Source: Onchidella celtica
Lineage: Eukaryota > Mollusca > Gastropoda > Systellommatophora > Onchidiidae
Assembly: GCA_963931925.1 (NCBI GenBank)
Contig: OZ007570.1
Span: 37,628,620 to 37,692,619, forward strand
DNA length: 64,000 bases
Reading direction: 5' to 3'
Part shown: in pieces, positions 24,564 to 33,169 of the stretch
Layout of the letters: every line of letters begins with the position of its first letter
How positions within the stretch are numbered: the first letter of the stretch is position 1
Translations under genes and position numbers: made by a program
Notes under the pieces: generated by a model
Told to the model about the DNA's origin: nothing
What the model saw: the letters and a program-made list of their open reading frames with translations, nothing else
Database searches by the model: none

Positions 24564-24987
24564 GTTATTAGCTGAGCATCTGAAGCCGGTGTATAAACGA
24601 CTGTCAGATCCCAAGCTCCTCCAACGTTGTCTGCTGGGTGCTACGCAAAATGCAAATGAGTCCTTGCACTCGCAGATTTGGAGTAACTGCCCGAAACACA
24701 AATTTTCATCACTGGGAAAAGTTCAGTTTTCTGTATTAAATACTGTGGCCCAGTTTAACTTTGGTTATGCAGCTGTATCTGACTTCAACAAGCATCTCAT
24801 TGTAAACCAAAGCCATCACAGTGTTCGTCTAGGAATTTACCGACAAAAAAAGCGTCTCCAAAATTCAGCTGTGAAGCAAAATAAGGCAGTGCAGCACCGA
24901 CTAAAACTGAGGAAACAAGCAAAGGCTCGCAGGGAGTTAGAGTTAAGGCAACAAGAAGGAGTATCTTATGGTGCAGGACAGTTTTAA
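24541..24987 (+). pseudogene. Transposase C-terminal part (same element)
   Basis: An open frame of 148 codons overlapping the preceding ORF by 23 bases in another frame; its first codon is GTG, and no convincing ATG exists near the junction. It contains LKPVYKRLSDPKLLQRCLLG then ATQNANESLHSQIW (about residues 34-47), a hallmark of the C-terminal half of this transposase family, and ends in a basic region and YGAGQF. The middle section expected between this frame and the upstream one is missing. Alternatives such as an intron at the junction are unlikely because no splice sites bracket it. Confidence 0.8.
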
Positions 24988-25078
24988 ATCAAGTAGGTGG
25001 ACTAATATTGGTGTCGTAATCGCTCAAATTCCTCCTCTTTTTCTTAGTTTCTTGTTTCTAACACATTTACAACTTCAA

Positions 25079-25381
25079 TTTTTAATTTCTCCATAACTAC
25101 TGGTCAGATTGCCCTCAAATTTTGTACATGTGTCATTGAATGTATATTCTTTGATATTACAATGCCCAATTTGGGTTATGTGTGATATTTTTTCAGAGAG
25201 AGCAGTTTAAAAACTTTAGAAGCCTTTTTCTGTTTTTTGTTTTCAGCGCATGTTAAAAACTTCGGCTCTTAATTTCTCCATAACTACTGATCAGATTGCC
25301 CTCAGATTTTGCACATGTATCATCAAATAAATATACTTTGATGTTACAATGGCCAATTTTGGTTTTATGTGATATTTTTTC
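25079..25381. repeat. Subterminal direct repeat, 2 copies of about 115 bp
   Basis: Copy 1 (about 25081-25197) and copy 2 (about 25270-25382) share AATTTCTCCATAACTACTG, CAGATTGCCCTCA, TTTGATRTTACAATG, CCAATTT and GTGATATTTTTTCAG, with roughly 85-90% identity by eye. They lie between the transposase 3' end and the right terminus, where subterminal transposase-binding repeats are expected. Confidence 0.85.
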
Positions 25382-25854
25382 AGCCAGAGCAATTGGAAAA
25401 CTGTATTTTTATTTTTTTTACGTGAAAAAATATGACCTACTACTTTAAGGTTGGAATATGACTAATTGGATATATTTATTGGAAATATGGCGTTGTAACT
25501 CTCTTTGCATACCAATTCTTGACTTGTATGCAAAATTTGAGCTGATTTCAACACTTGGTTTTCACAGAATTCTTAATTAAAAAATGTAATTAAAATTTAA
25601 TATGGCCGCCGTTACCATGGCAACCGTAAAGTTAAAAAACATTTTGAATGTATTTTTCAAATCACATTTTCATTCTGATTCACTACCCCAAATTTTATGA
25701 AAATTGATTCACAATTAAGGAAAATAGGATTTTCGGGCCTTCCTCCCCTTAAGAATTCAACCCAAATCTTGCACTGCAACAGCATTCTCTTGTTCCTCTT
25801 ACTGTTTTTGCTCTGAATGCAAACAGAAAACTGACATGAACAAAAAATTCTCAC

Positions 25855-25946
25855 CTGAAACCATATTCATCCTCAAATTCATTATTATCCTCATCACTGT
25901 CTTCATCTGGTGCCACAAACATGACAGCTAGTTTAATGTCTCCTTG
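25855..25946 (-). CDS. GOPC: GOPC exon: end of PDZ domain and acidic stretch
   Basis: Acceptor TTTATTTCAG and donor TTTCAG|GTGAGA. It encodes QGDIKLAVMFVAPDEDSDED and continues NNEFEDEYGF plus two bases. This aligns with the vertebrate end of the PDZ domain ('[21 protein letters not shown]') and its acidic tail. Residues 257-286 of the visible protein. Confidence 0.96.
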
Positions 25947-26742
25947 CTGAAATAAACACAGGAATACAAAGAAAGGCAAATCAGGAATGGGAACACTGAC
26001 AGAAACATTTCTTGAACTTTTGACTAAATGCATCACTGCCAAGACACAACATATACATTTCAGTCCCATACATTTTCCACCTCAGGGAAAAAATATGTTT
26101 TAAAAAATCTGCAAATTAGGAAATTTCCCAAGGACTTCTGCCCCTGTGCTATACTTCAATTGCTGGATCTGGACATTACTGTATTGCTTTCATAGTTTTT
26201 CAGAAGCTTAGTTAACTTGACGCATTTTCAATTCATACTGTACTATTTGTCAGTTGATTATAAATACCAAACACATAAAAAAACATCTCCATATTATGAT
26301 TTTGCAGGCTTGGGTCTCAATGACATCTTCATTGTCATCATACTCCAATTTAATCAACATGGTTTTTTTTTTTTCAGTCACAGAATTCTCTGCTCCATTC
26401 TTGCTTTTTTCCCATTTTGCATTACCTTGTAATCTGTCTGCACAGGCATATTCTCTCTCATCTCAGAGATTACATGCACCAACTGATTTCACCCACCTCC
26501 TAATCTGTTTGTACAGATCTCTAAACCATTGCCTTCCAAATCCACAGTCTATTTTGTTTTTGTAGTGGTCAAAATGACTTCCTTTTGACTCTGAGCCATA
26601 CCTATTTCATATTTCAGCTGGGGGATGTTATGATGAAAACAGTGAGTGTCTGGGATCTGTCATACCCCAAGTGTAATACAGGCTCAAATCTGGAATGTTA
26701 TGAGTTATCAATTATTTTCCCATACTACGCTGAAGTTCTCAC

Positions 26743-26907
26743 CTGTTGGGACAGGACCTGCACAGCTTCTGCATGTTTTGCATTCCGTAAATCAATGTCG
26801 TTCACTGACAAGATGGCATCACCAACGTACAACTGTCCACATCTCTCCGCTGGCTGACCATCATGGATTTCTGATATCAGGATTGGAACACCATGCTCCT
26901 TTCCACC
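26743..26907 (-). CDS. GOPC: GOPC exon: central PDZ domain
   Basis: Acceptor GTTCCCAG and donor CAACAG|GTGAGA; 55 codons, phase 0 at both ends. It encodes the heart of the PDZ fold: [20 protein letters not shown], then [20 protein letters not shown], then [15 protein letters not shown]. Nearly every position in the first 20 residues is the same as in vertebrate GOPC. Its His/Ala-rich helix (AKHAEAV) is the ligand-contacting alpha-B helix of PDZ domains. Confidence 0.98.
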
Positions 26908-27501
26908 CTGGGAACAAAAAAGAACGTGACAAAAATTGGAAAAAAAAACAAACCAAAAACAAAAATCTTTTAATTTTGCTGCCTTCCATTATGTAACTTC
27001 TTTAACTAACCACCACAATGGATATAGATCTATGTATTTCACGACGGCAAATGTATGACAAATTTCATTCAAATATCAGAAAATCCAAAATTCTATAAAT
27101 GTGACAATTTTACGCTTCACTTGACTTTCACATTCCCTCAATAAATTAATCAGGCTGATTGAATTCGTGATGAAAAGTTTCTAATCCAACTGTATGGCCA
27201 ATAGCTACGACCTTGAGCAGATGATAGACATAACTAATCAAAGTGTTTAAATTACATTAATGTAAATTGCAATGCAATCTGATGTCAATTCACACCAAAA
27301 TTTATTGACAAATAGCATAACTGTTTAGGATTGCTTTTCTCATAGGCCTAACATTTGGACACAAGTCCCACCACAAACTGATTTACTGAAAACTTACACC
27401 ATTATCAATAACGCTGACAGTATAAGCATTCAATCTCGAGATCTCCTGATAAGCCAGTAAGGCACTGCATTAAGATCTGTGAGCAAACACAATTTACTTA
27501 C

Positions 27502-27597
27502 TGTTATGGACATTCCCAAGCCTTCATCTGGCTCTTTGTGCACACTAACAATCCTGGTATCTCCAAGGCCATGTTTCTTTTTCAGTTCTTGGAAATT
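27502..27597 (-). CDS. GOPC: GOPC exon: linker and PDZ carboxylate-binding loop
   Basis: Acceptor TTTTACAG and donor ATAACA|GTAAGT; 32 codons, phase 0. It encodes NFQELKKKHGLGDTRIVSVH followed by KEPDEGLGMSIT. GLGM (visible residues 195-198) is the carboxylate-binding loop that grips the C terminus of PDZ ligands; vertebrates have GLGI. The intron after SIT splits the PDZ domain at a position where the next exon resumes GGKEHG. Confidence 0.95.
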
Positions 27598-28887
27598 CTG
27601 TAAAATTAGACAGAACATTGACTTTATGATTAAAAGTTGATTAACAGGTATAAGACAGAAGTCGAATGAAATGTGCAGCTTTCAGTCTTAGGTTACTGCC
27701 ATTTGCTCATTGCTAACACAAGTGTAGTGAAAGCATGAAGAAAGTCAGAACTGGGAAATTTTCACACTGATGTTTTCTAAGCATGACTCTAATACAATGT
27801 CAGAGACTAAGAATACCCAAAAACTAACAGACCAAGTTAAGAAAAGGTTTATCCCCTGCAATGTCATTCTATTCCAATCACTTGAATAACATTTCCCATT
27901 CCCTTCTACATGAACATAAAAATGACAAATATTTTTAAACAGAAAACTTTGGTACAGAAAGTCAAGGGTGTACTGACTTGTAAGAAACTAGATGACCTAC
28001 CGGGCATTGCCCGGAATAAACAATCATGTGCCCCCCCTCCCCCCCCTCTCTCATAATAATAATAAAAGTAATAAATTACAGTCTTGCTTCAGAACTCATG
28101 TGCACCAGAACACTACGCACCAAACTGAACGCTTGATACAGTTACTTTTTATGACATGCACGGTACCAAATTTTACGAAACAAACACGCCAAAATACAGA
28201 TGTTACATAGCAATAAACATTGTTTTTTTTTTTTTTAATACAGGCTTGAAGTAAACAACTTTTAATTATAGCCATCATCTTCTTTATCTCAATTGCCACC
28301 TTCCTGCCAAATTTAAGGCCTGAAGAGTGTATAGTTTGGTGTTAGTCATGCCAAAGGTTGCAAGTTACTGAAATATATAATAGATGTTTGATACACATAA
28401 AACGTTATTGTCAGGCCAGAGTTTTCTGCTATTGTATGACAGTACACAATACAGCCTGCTACTGTCACCCCCACTGTCTTGTGGGTCATCTCGGGAGAGA
28501 GGAAGACTAGGGGAAGGTAACCCTGAATACAAATACCACACTGCCTTGTGTGTTGCTATGATAGCAAAGGCTATGGGAGTAAACCCAGACAGAAAATCAG
28601 GAGTGGAGACCCGAAGGTGGTTGTCAGGGAGAACTGCATCAAACTGGCTTCCAGCATCTCCTGCAGCCGGACTAGTTCCAAATGTATTGACCTGGTCTCT
28701 CCCTTGGGTTTAACTAGAATGGCAGAGAGAGGGGTGGTGCCTCTGGGCAAAGCACCATCTCTTAAAAATAGCCCAGGCAAGGCAGCAAAACGAGGAGGCG
28801 TTTGCTCGGGCTTGGCAAGCGTCTGTCTCTCCTCTATAAGCCCACCCATTTCCGATTTGGAGAGGACACTCCAGCCATCCGTTACGG

Positions 28888-29076
28888 ATGGGCACAACAC
28901 GGGAGGTGGCAGTTACCGGTGATAAGCTTAATCCATTTGGCGTACGGATGAGCGCCAGGGGTCCCCTCTGTCGGTGGGAGCGGCTTTTCAGCTGCATTGA
29001 TCAACTACCGCCCGCCGTAACCTGGGCAGCCCCCAGGCAATTGGGTGTTGTTCCGCCACGTCAGCCTGCTTCATAA
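28888..29076 (+). CDS. Upstream ORF in LINE leader, same frame as the polyprotein
   Basis: A 62-codon ORF in the same reading frame as the 1043-codon ORF. It is separated from it by TAA (29074-29076) and TAG (29089-29091). Its translation (…RWERLFSCIDQLPPAV… and LGVVPPRQPAS) is compositionally protein-like and resembles leader sequence preceding the endonuclease in related animal LINEs, by my recollection. Whether it is translated is unknown. It could be a decayed N-terminal extension, an upstream ORF, or coincidence. Confidence 0.4.
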   Translation: MGTTREVAVTGDKLNPFGVRMSARGPLCRWERLFSCIDQLPPAVTWAAPRQLGVVPPRQPAS

Positions 29077-29175
29077 GGTGGTTGGAGCTAGACCAAAAGT
29101 CAAAAAGCTGACGTAAAGTGTGCACCTGGCAAAAACAGAAAAATACTAAAACTTGGTACCTGGAACGTCAGAACA

Positions 29176-32100
29176 ATGCGCCCAGGCTTGCAACAGCAAG
29201 ATCTCACTAATATTGACTCCATCAGGAAATCCCAAATTATTGATCGAGAACTTCAGCTACTAAACATCGACATCGCTGCCCTTCAAGAAACTCGACTTCC
29301 CGACTCCGGGTCAGTCAAAGAAGAAAACTACACCTTCTTCTGGCAGGGCCTTAGCAGCGAACAGCCGAGAATCCACGGCGTGGGCTTCGCCGTAAAAAAC
29401 TCCCTTATCAATTCGATCGCAACTCCAATTGGAGTGTCAGAACGCATCATGACACTCAGACTGAACACCCGGTCTGGTTTTACCAACATTATCTGTGTCT
29501 ATGCCCCAACACTTACCTCCTCTGACGAAACCAAAGACATTTTCTACGAGGCATTGCAGAGGACTCTCCACAACATCCCTCTCACCGAAGGCCTGCTAAT
29601 TCTGGGTGACTTTAACGCTCGAGTGGGAGCAGATCACTCCGCATGGCCAAAGTGCATTGGGCACTTCGGCATTGGCAACATCAACGAAAACGGGCAGCGC
29701 CTTCTGGAGCTATGCTCCGTAAACTCATTATGTGTTACAAACACGTACTTTGACCTTAAGAGATGCCAAAGAACATCATGGCGCCATCCCAGGTCTGGCC
29801 ATTGGCATCAATTAGATCTTATTCTCTCAAGGAGGAAGAGTTTGGGCTGTATAAAAATAACTCGTTCCCTCCACAGTGCTGACTGTGACACCGACCATGC
29901 ACTGGTAGTCAGCAAAATCAAAATTTCGGCCAAGAAAATATACAGATCAAAAGCCCCTTCAATCCCTAAGATCAATGTAACAGCAATCAGAGATGAATCA
30001 AATAGAAAGTCATTTGAAAAGTTATTTGCTGAAAGCATGGATAATGTCACCCAATGTGACTCGGTAGATGAAACATGGAACACTCTCAGTTCAAAAATTC
30101 ATGACTGTGCCATCAAGTCTTTTGGACAGCATAAAGTTTCAAACAACGACTGGGTAGCCCAGAACAGCGAAATTCTCCTACCTCTCATTGAGCAAAAGAA
30201 ATCTGCTTTCAATGAGTATAACAAAAATTGCAATCAGAGTACAAAAACTTGTTTGAAAAATGCAAAAGCTAAACTTCAGCTGGAGGTAAGACGTTGCGCC
30301 AACAAATACTGGACAGACTTGTGTAACAGCATACAAGAGGCAAATGAAAAGGGAGATATGAAAACCGCCTTTAGTCAGATGAAAGTAGCTCTTGGGCCAA
30401 TCATCACCAAGAGCGCCCCACTTAAGTCTGTAAATGGTGAACCCATCACAGATAAAAATGAACAACTGAATAGGTGGGTAGAGCATTACTCTCTGTTGTA
30501 TTCAACTGAGAAAAATATTCCACCAGATTTTGAGGAACACCTCCAAAAACTGCCAATAATGGCCGAACTTGACGCTGAACCTTCCTTAGTCGAGCTTTCC
30601 AATGCAATCGACCACCTGTCTGCTGGAAAAGCCACAGGAAGTGACAACATTCCTGCAGAGGTATTAAAAGACCTAAAAGGCCCACTATTACCACACCTGT
30701 ATAATCTGTTACTGCAGTGTTGGAAAGAAGGCGTGATACCACATGATATGAGAGACGCCAAAATTGTCACACTTTACAAGAACAAAGGAGACAAAGGCGA
30801 CTGCAACAACTATCGAGGCATATCCCTCCTCAGCATTACTGGAAAGGCTTTTGCTCGCGTCATCCTCTGCCGCCTTCAACAACTGGCGGAAAAAGTCTTA
30901 CCAGAAACACAATGTGGCTTTCGAAGCAAACGATCAACTATTGACATGATATTTGCACTTCGGCAAATCCAAGAAAAATGTAAAGAACAAAATAGGCCGC
31001 TTATAACATGCTTTGTGGACCTAACAAAGGCTTTCGACACCGTAAGCCGATCTGGCCTGTATGCAGTCCTTAAATCCATAGGCTGTCCACCAACATTGCT
31101 AAAACTTATTGCATCCTTCCACACTGACATGAGGGCATGTGTCAACTTTGAGGGCTGCACATCCAATTCATTTGCTGTAAACAGCGGTGTGAAGCAGGGA
31201 TGTGTTCTTGCTCCTACCTTATTTGGTATATATTTTGCAGCCCTACTCAAGAATGCCTTTGGTCAATGTTCAGGTGGAGTACTTATTAACACCAGAGTGG
31301 ACGGCTCCATTTTTAATGTTGCCAGACTAAAAGCAAAATCTCGTACAGAGCATATTATGTTACAAGAGCTCCTCTTCGCAGATGATGCTGCAATCGTGGC
31401 CCACGATGAAACCACGCTCCAGGCTCTCATCAATAGCCTTGCCAAAGCCTGTGACAAATTCATGCTAAAGATCAGTGTCTCAAAAACTGTAGTTTTGACA
31501 CAAGGCTTGAGAAACCCCAACCCAATCATGCTGAATGGCTCTCCTCTGGAGCAAGTGGGAAAATTCTGCTACCTAGGCTCAACCATCAGTGGTAGCACAG
31601 ACATAACAACTGAAATAAATGCCAGAATAGGAAAGGCGGCCACAGCTTTTGGCAAACTCTCAAAAAGGGTGTGGAACAATAGCAAGCTGACCATCAAAAC
31701 AAAGGTACTCGTGTACCAAACTTGCGTCCTAAGCACCCTGCTGTATGGCTCAGAGACATGGACCACCTACTCCAAACATGAAAGATCCCTCAACTCCTTC
31801 CACCTGCGCTGCCTACGCAAAATTCTCAAGATCAAGTGGCAAGACAGGATCTCAAATATCGAAGTTCTGAGCCGAGCCAACATTCCATCAACTCAGGCTC
31901 TCCTAGGCAAAAAAAGACTGCGGTGGCTTGGACATCTCCACCGTATGGAAAATGATCGCATCCCCAGACAAATTCTCTACGGGGAACTTGCTACTGGCAA
32001 CCGACCCAGAGGTAGGCCACATCTGCGATTCAAAGACACTTGCAAGGTCACGATGAAAGCATTCAACATCGACCCCAATGAATGGGAGAACCTTGCAAAT

Positions 32101-32307
32101 GATCGAAGCAGATGGAGACAAAAATTGCGCAGTGGCACGCTCGCAATAGACTTCAAGGCAAAAGAAACATACCTGACAAAACGACAGAGGCGGAATGAAA
32201 ACACTCGCCAAAGTGAACCCAAAAGACTGACCTGCAATCACTGCCATCGCACTCTCGGGTCAAACATTGGTAGAATAAGCCACGAGAGAAGCTGTCAGTC
32301 AAAGTGA
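29176..32307 (+). CDS. LINE polyprotein: AP endonuclease + reverse transcriptase + zinc finger
   Basis: An intact 1043-codon frame. Endonuclease: ALQETR (35-40), ICVYAPT (106-112), LLILGDFNARVG (140-151), HQLDLI (211-216) and DTDH (238-241). Reverse transcriptase: LYKNKGDKGDCNNYRGISLL (533-552), CGFRSKRSTID (580-590), CFVDLTKAFD (612-621, motif A), GVKQGCVLAPTLFGIYF (671-687), LLFADDAAIVA (732-742, catalytic FADD at 734-737). The C-terminal part has RWLGHLHRM and a C2HC-type finger, Cys1020, Cys1023, His1036, Cys1040. The catalytic Asn of the endonuclease sits in LGTWNVRT immediately upstream of the first ATG, in frame, so true translation probably starts upstream, possibly at a non-AUG codon after 29091. 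No stop codon or frameshift interrupts it, so it may be active. The product would nick target DNA and copy its own RNA there. Confidence 0.95.
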   Translation: MRPGLQQQDLTNIDSIRKSQIIDRELQLLNIDIAALQETRLPDSGSVKEENYTFFWQGLSSEQPRIHGVGFAVKNSLINSIATPIGVSERIMTLRLNTRSGFTNIICVYAPTLTSSDETKDIFYEALQRTLHNIPLTEGLLILGDFNARVGADHSAWPKCIGHFGIGNINENGQRLLELCSVNSLCVTNTYFDLKRCQRTSWRHPRSGHWHQLDLILSRRKSLGCIKITRSLHSADCDTDHALVVSKIKISAKKIYRSKAPSIPKINVTAIRDESNRKSFEKLFAESMDNVTQCDSVDETWNTLSSKIHDCAIKSFGQHKVSNNDWVAQNSEILLPLIEQKKSAFNEYNKNCNQSTKTCLKNAKAKLQLEVRRCANKYWTDLCNSIQEANEKGDMKTAFSQMKVALGPIITKSAPLKSVNGEPITDKNEQLNRWVEHYSLLYSTEKNIPPDFEEHLQKLPIMAELDAEPSLVELSNAIDHLSAGKATGSDNIPAEVLKDLKGPLLPHLYNLLLQCWKEGVIPHDMRDAKIVTLYKNKGDKGDCNNYRGISLLSITGKAFARVILCRLQQLAEKVLPETQCGFRSKRSTIDMIFALRQIQEKCKEQNRPLITCFVDLTKAFDTVSRSGLYAVLKSIGCPPTLLKLIASFHTDMRACVNFEGCTSNSFAVNSGVKQGCVLAPTLFGIYFAALLKNAFGQCSGGVLINTRVDGSIFNVARLKAKSRTEHIMLQELLFADDAAIVAHDETTLQALINSLAKACDKFMLKISVSKTVVLTQGLRNPNPIMLNGSPLEQVGKFCYLGSTISGSTDITTEINARIGKAATAFGKLSKRVWNNSKLTIKTKVLVYQTCVLSTLLYGSETWTTYSKHERSLNSFHLRCLRKILKIKWQDRISNIEVLSRANIPSTQALLGKKRLRWLGHLHRMENDRIPRQILYGELATGNRPRGRPHLRFKDTCKVTMKAFNIDPNEWENLANDRSRWRQKLRSGTLAIDFKAKETYLTKRQRRNENTRQSEPKRLTCNHCHRTLGSNIGRISHERSCQSK

Positions 32308-32374
32308 AAGTGAATATTCTAGCTGCTAAGACCGTCTGTAAAGACGCTAAAGGCCATATATATAACACATAAAA

Positions 32375-33003
32375 ATTAAATGCCTGGTTTTAACTCAAAT
32401 GATTCCTTGTGATTCTGTAGCTCTAACTCCCCTGGTTGCCATAACACATCCAGATCCATTTTCTCTGCAATTTGGTCCCCGAGCAAATAAAGTGCATCAG
32501 AAATCTGCACAGTTCAATTTCTTCTTTCTTTCCCCCAGCCCAGCAATTTAATCTACAAAATGTACGACCTGTTAGAATGAATCAAATTCCTAAATGTGAT
32601 GTGACAGCACATAATCGGTGATATGTATGCGTGGCAACCCAAGTAGAGGAAATCAGGCAAAAGGATGGTGGAGCTCAAGTTTTAAATTTTTACTAGTTTA
32701 GATTATTATATCTACTATCATCTTCTATTAACAGATTGGTAAACATTTGCTGCAACCTTCATTTTGCAAAATTTTCTCAACTTGCTTGGCAGCAACATAT
32801 TACTGAGTTTGTGCTGTCAGCTCCCACCGTAATCTTTCAAATATCAAATTTTATTCAAAAAGAAAACAAACAACAACTGCACAAGATGTTAACACTCTGA
32901 AGCTTAGACGATTTAAATGTTATGGCTCTGGAGTATGAATTAGGTAAATAATTACCAAGAAAGAATGCAAAAATTAACTTTCACAATTTTAAAACAAACA
33001 TAC
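32375..33003. other. GOPC intron segment, nothing recognised
   Basis: AT-rich intronic sequence between the LINE and the next GOPC exon. No ORF, repeat or element was identified. Confidence 0.4.
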
Positions 33004-33169
33004 ATGGCCAGGTGGAACAGGTAATTTCTTCTTGCGGAAATTGCGACCTCTGCAGGCACGGATAACTGTCTTGTGACGATGAAGATGTATTTCTGCTTCC
33101 AGCTGATTCCACAATTTATCATGTTCAGCACCACGCATATCTCTTCCAAGTAGCTGAATCTGTTGAATT
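33004..33169 (-). CDS. GOPC: GOPC exon: conserved coiled-coil end
   Basis: Acceptor CTTTCCCAG and donor GGCCAT|GTATGT. The first base completes an Arg codon split by the upstream intron. It encodes (R)[19 protein letters not shown], then [20 protein letters not shown], then [16 protein letters not shown]. The block from IQLLGRDM to RACRGRN is almost the vertebrate sequence and is one of the most diagnostic parts of the gene. Residues 114-169 of the visible protein. Confidence 0.98.

Larger units (their letters stand above)
23210..25748 (+). mobile_element. Kolobok-like/'Mutator-like domain' DNA transposon, internally deleted
   Basis: TTAA flanks both ends (23206-23209 and 25749-25752). The terminal inverted repeat is GGGGAGGA, perfect for 8 bp and then imperfect (GCGGC versus AGGCCC). 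Inside are two reading frames corresponding to the N- and C-terminal parts of one transposase, with the catalytic middle absent. The TTAA target duplication and G-rich ends fit Kolobok (also piggyBac), whereas the protein type is called 'Mutator-like transposase domain' in databases as I recall. Two copies of an approximately 115-bp segment form subterminal direct repeats near the right end. The element is inserted in a GOPC intron, antisense to the gene. Confidence 0.85.
28403..32364 (+). mobile_element. Full-length APE-type non-LTR retrotransposon (LINE) with 10-bp TSD
   Basis: The 10-bp sequence ACACATAAAA lies directly before the 5' end (28393-28402) and after the 3' tail (32365-32374), an exact target-site duplication. 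The element begins CGTTATTGTCAGGCC, has about 690 bp of 5' leader, one long ORF, a short 3' UTR and an (AT)n tail rather than poly(A). A truncated copy at 61670-62959 appears identical over their shared length. Single-ORF structure with no RNase H and a microsatellite tail resembles the RTE group, but I do not assign a clade. It is inserted in a GOPC intron, antisense to the gene. Confidence 0.95.

Noticed and set aside
28571..32368. Minus-strand ORFs across the LINE
   Set aside because: Shadows of the intact plus-strand polyprotein; the same shadows recur in the truncated copy at 61670.
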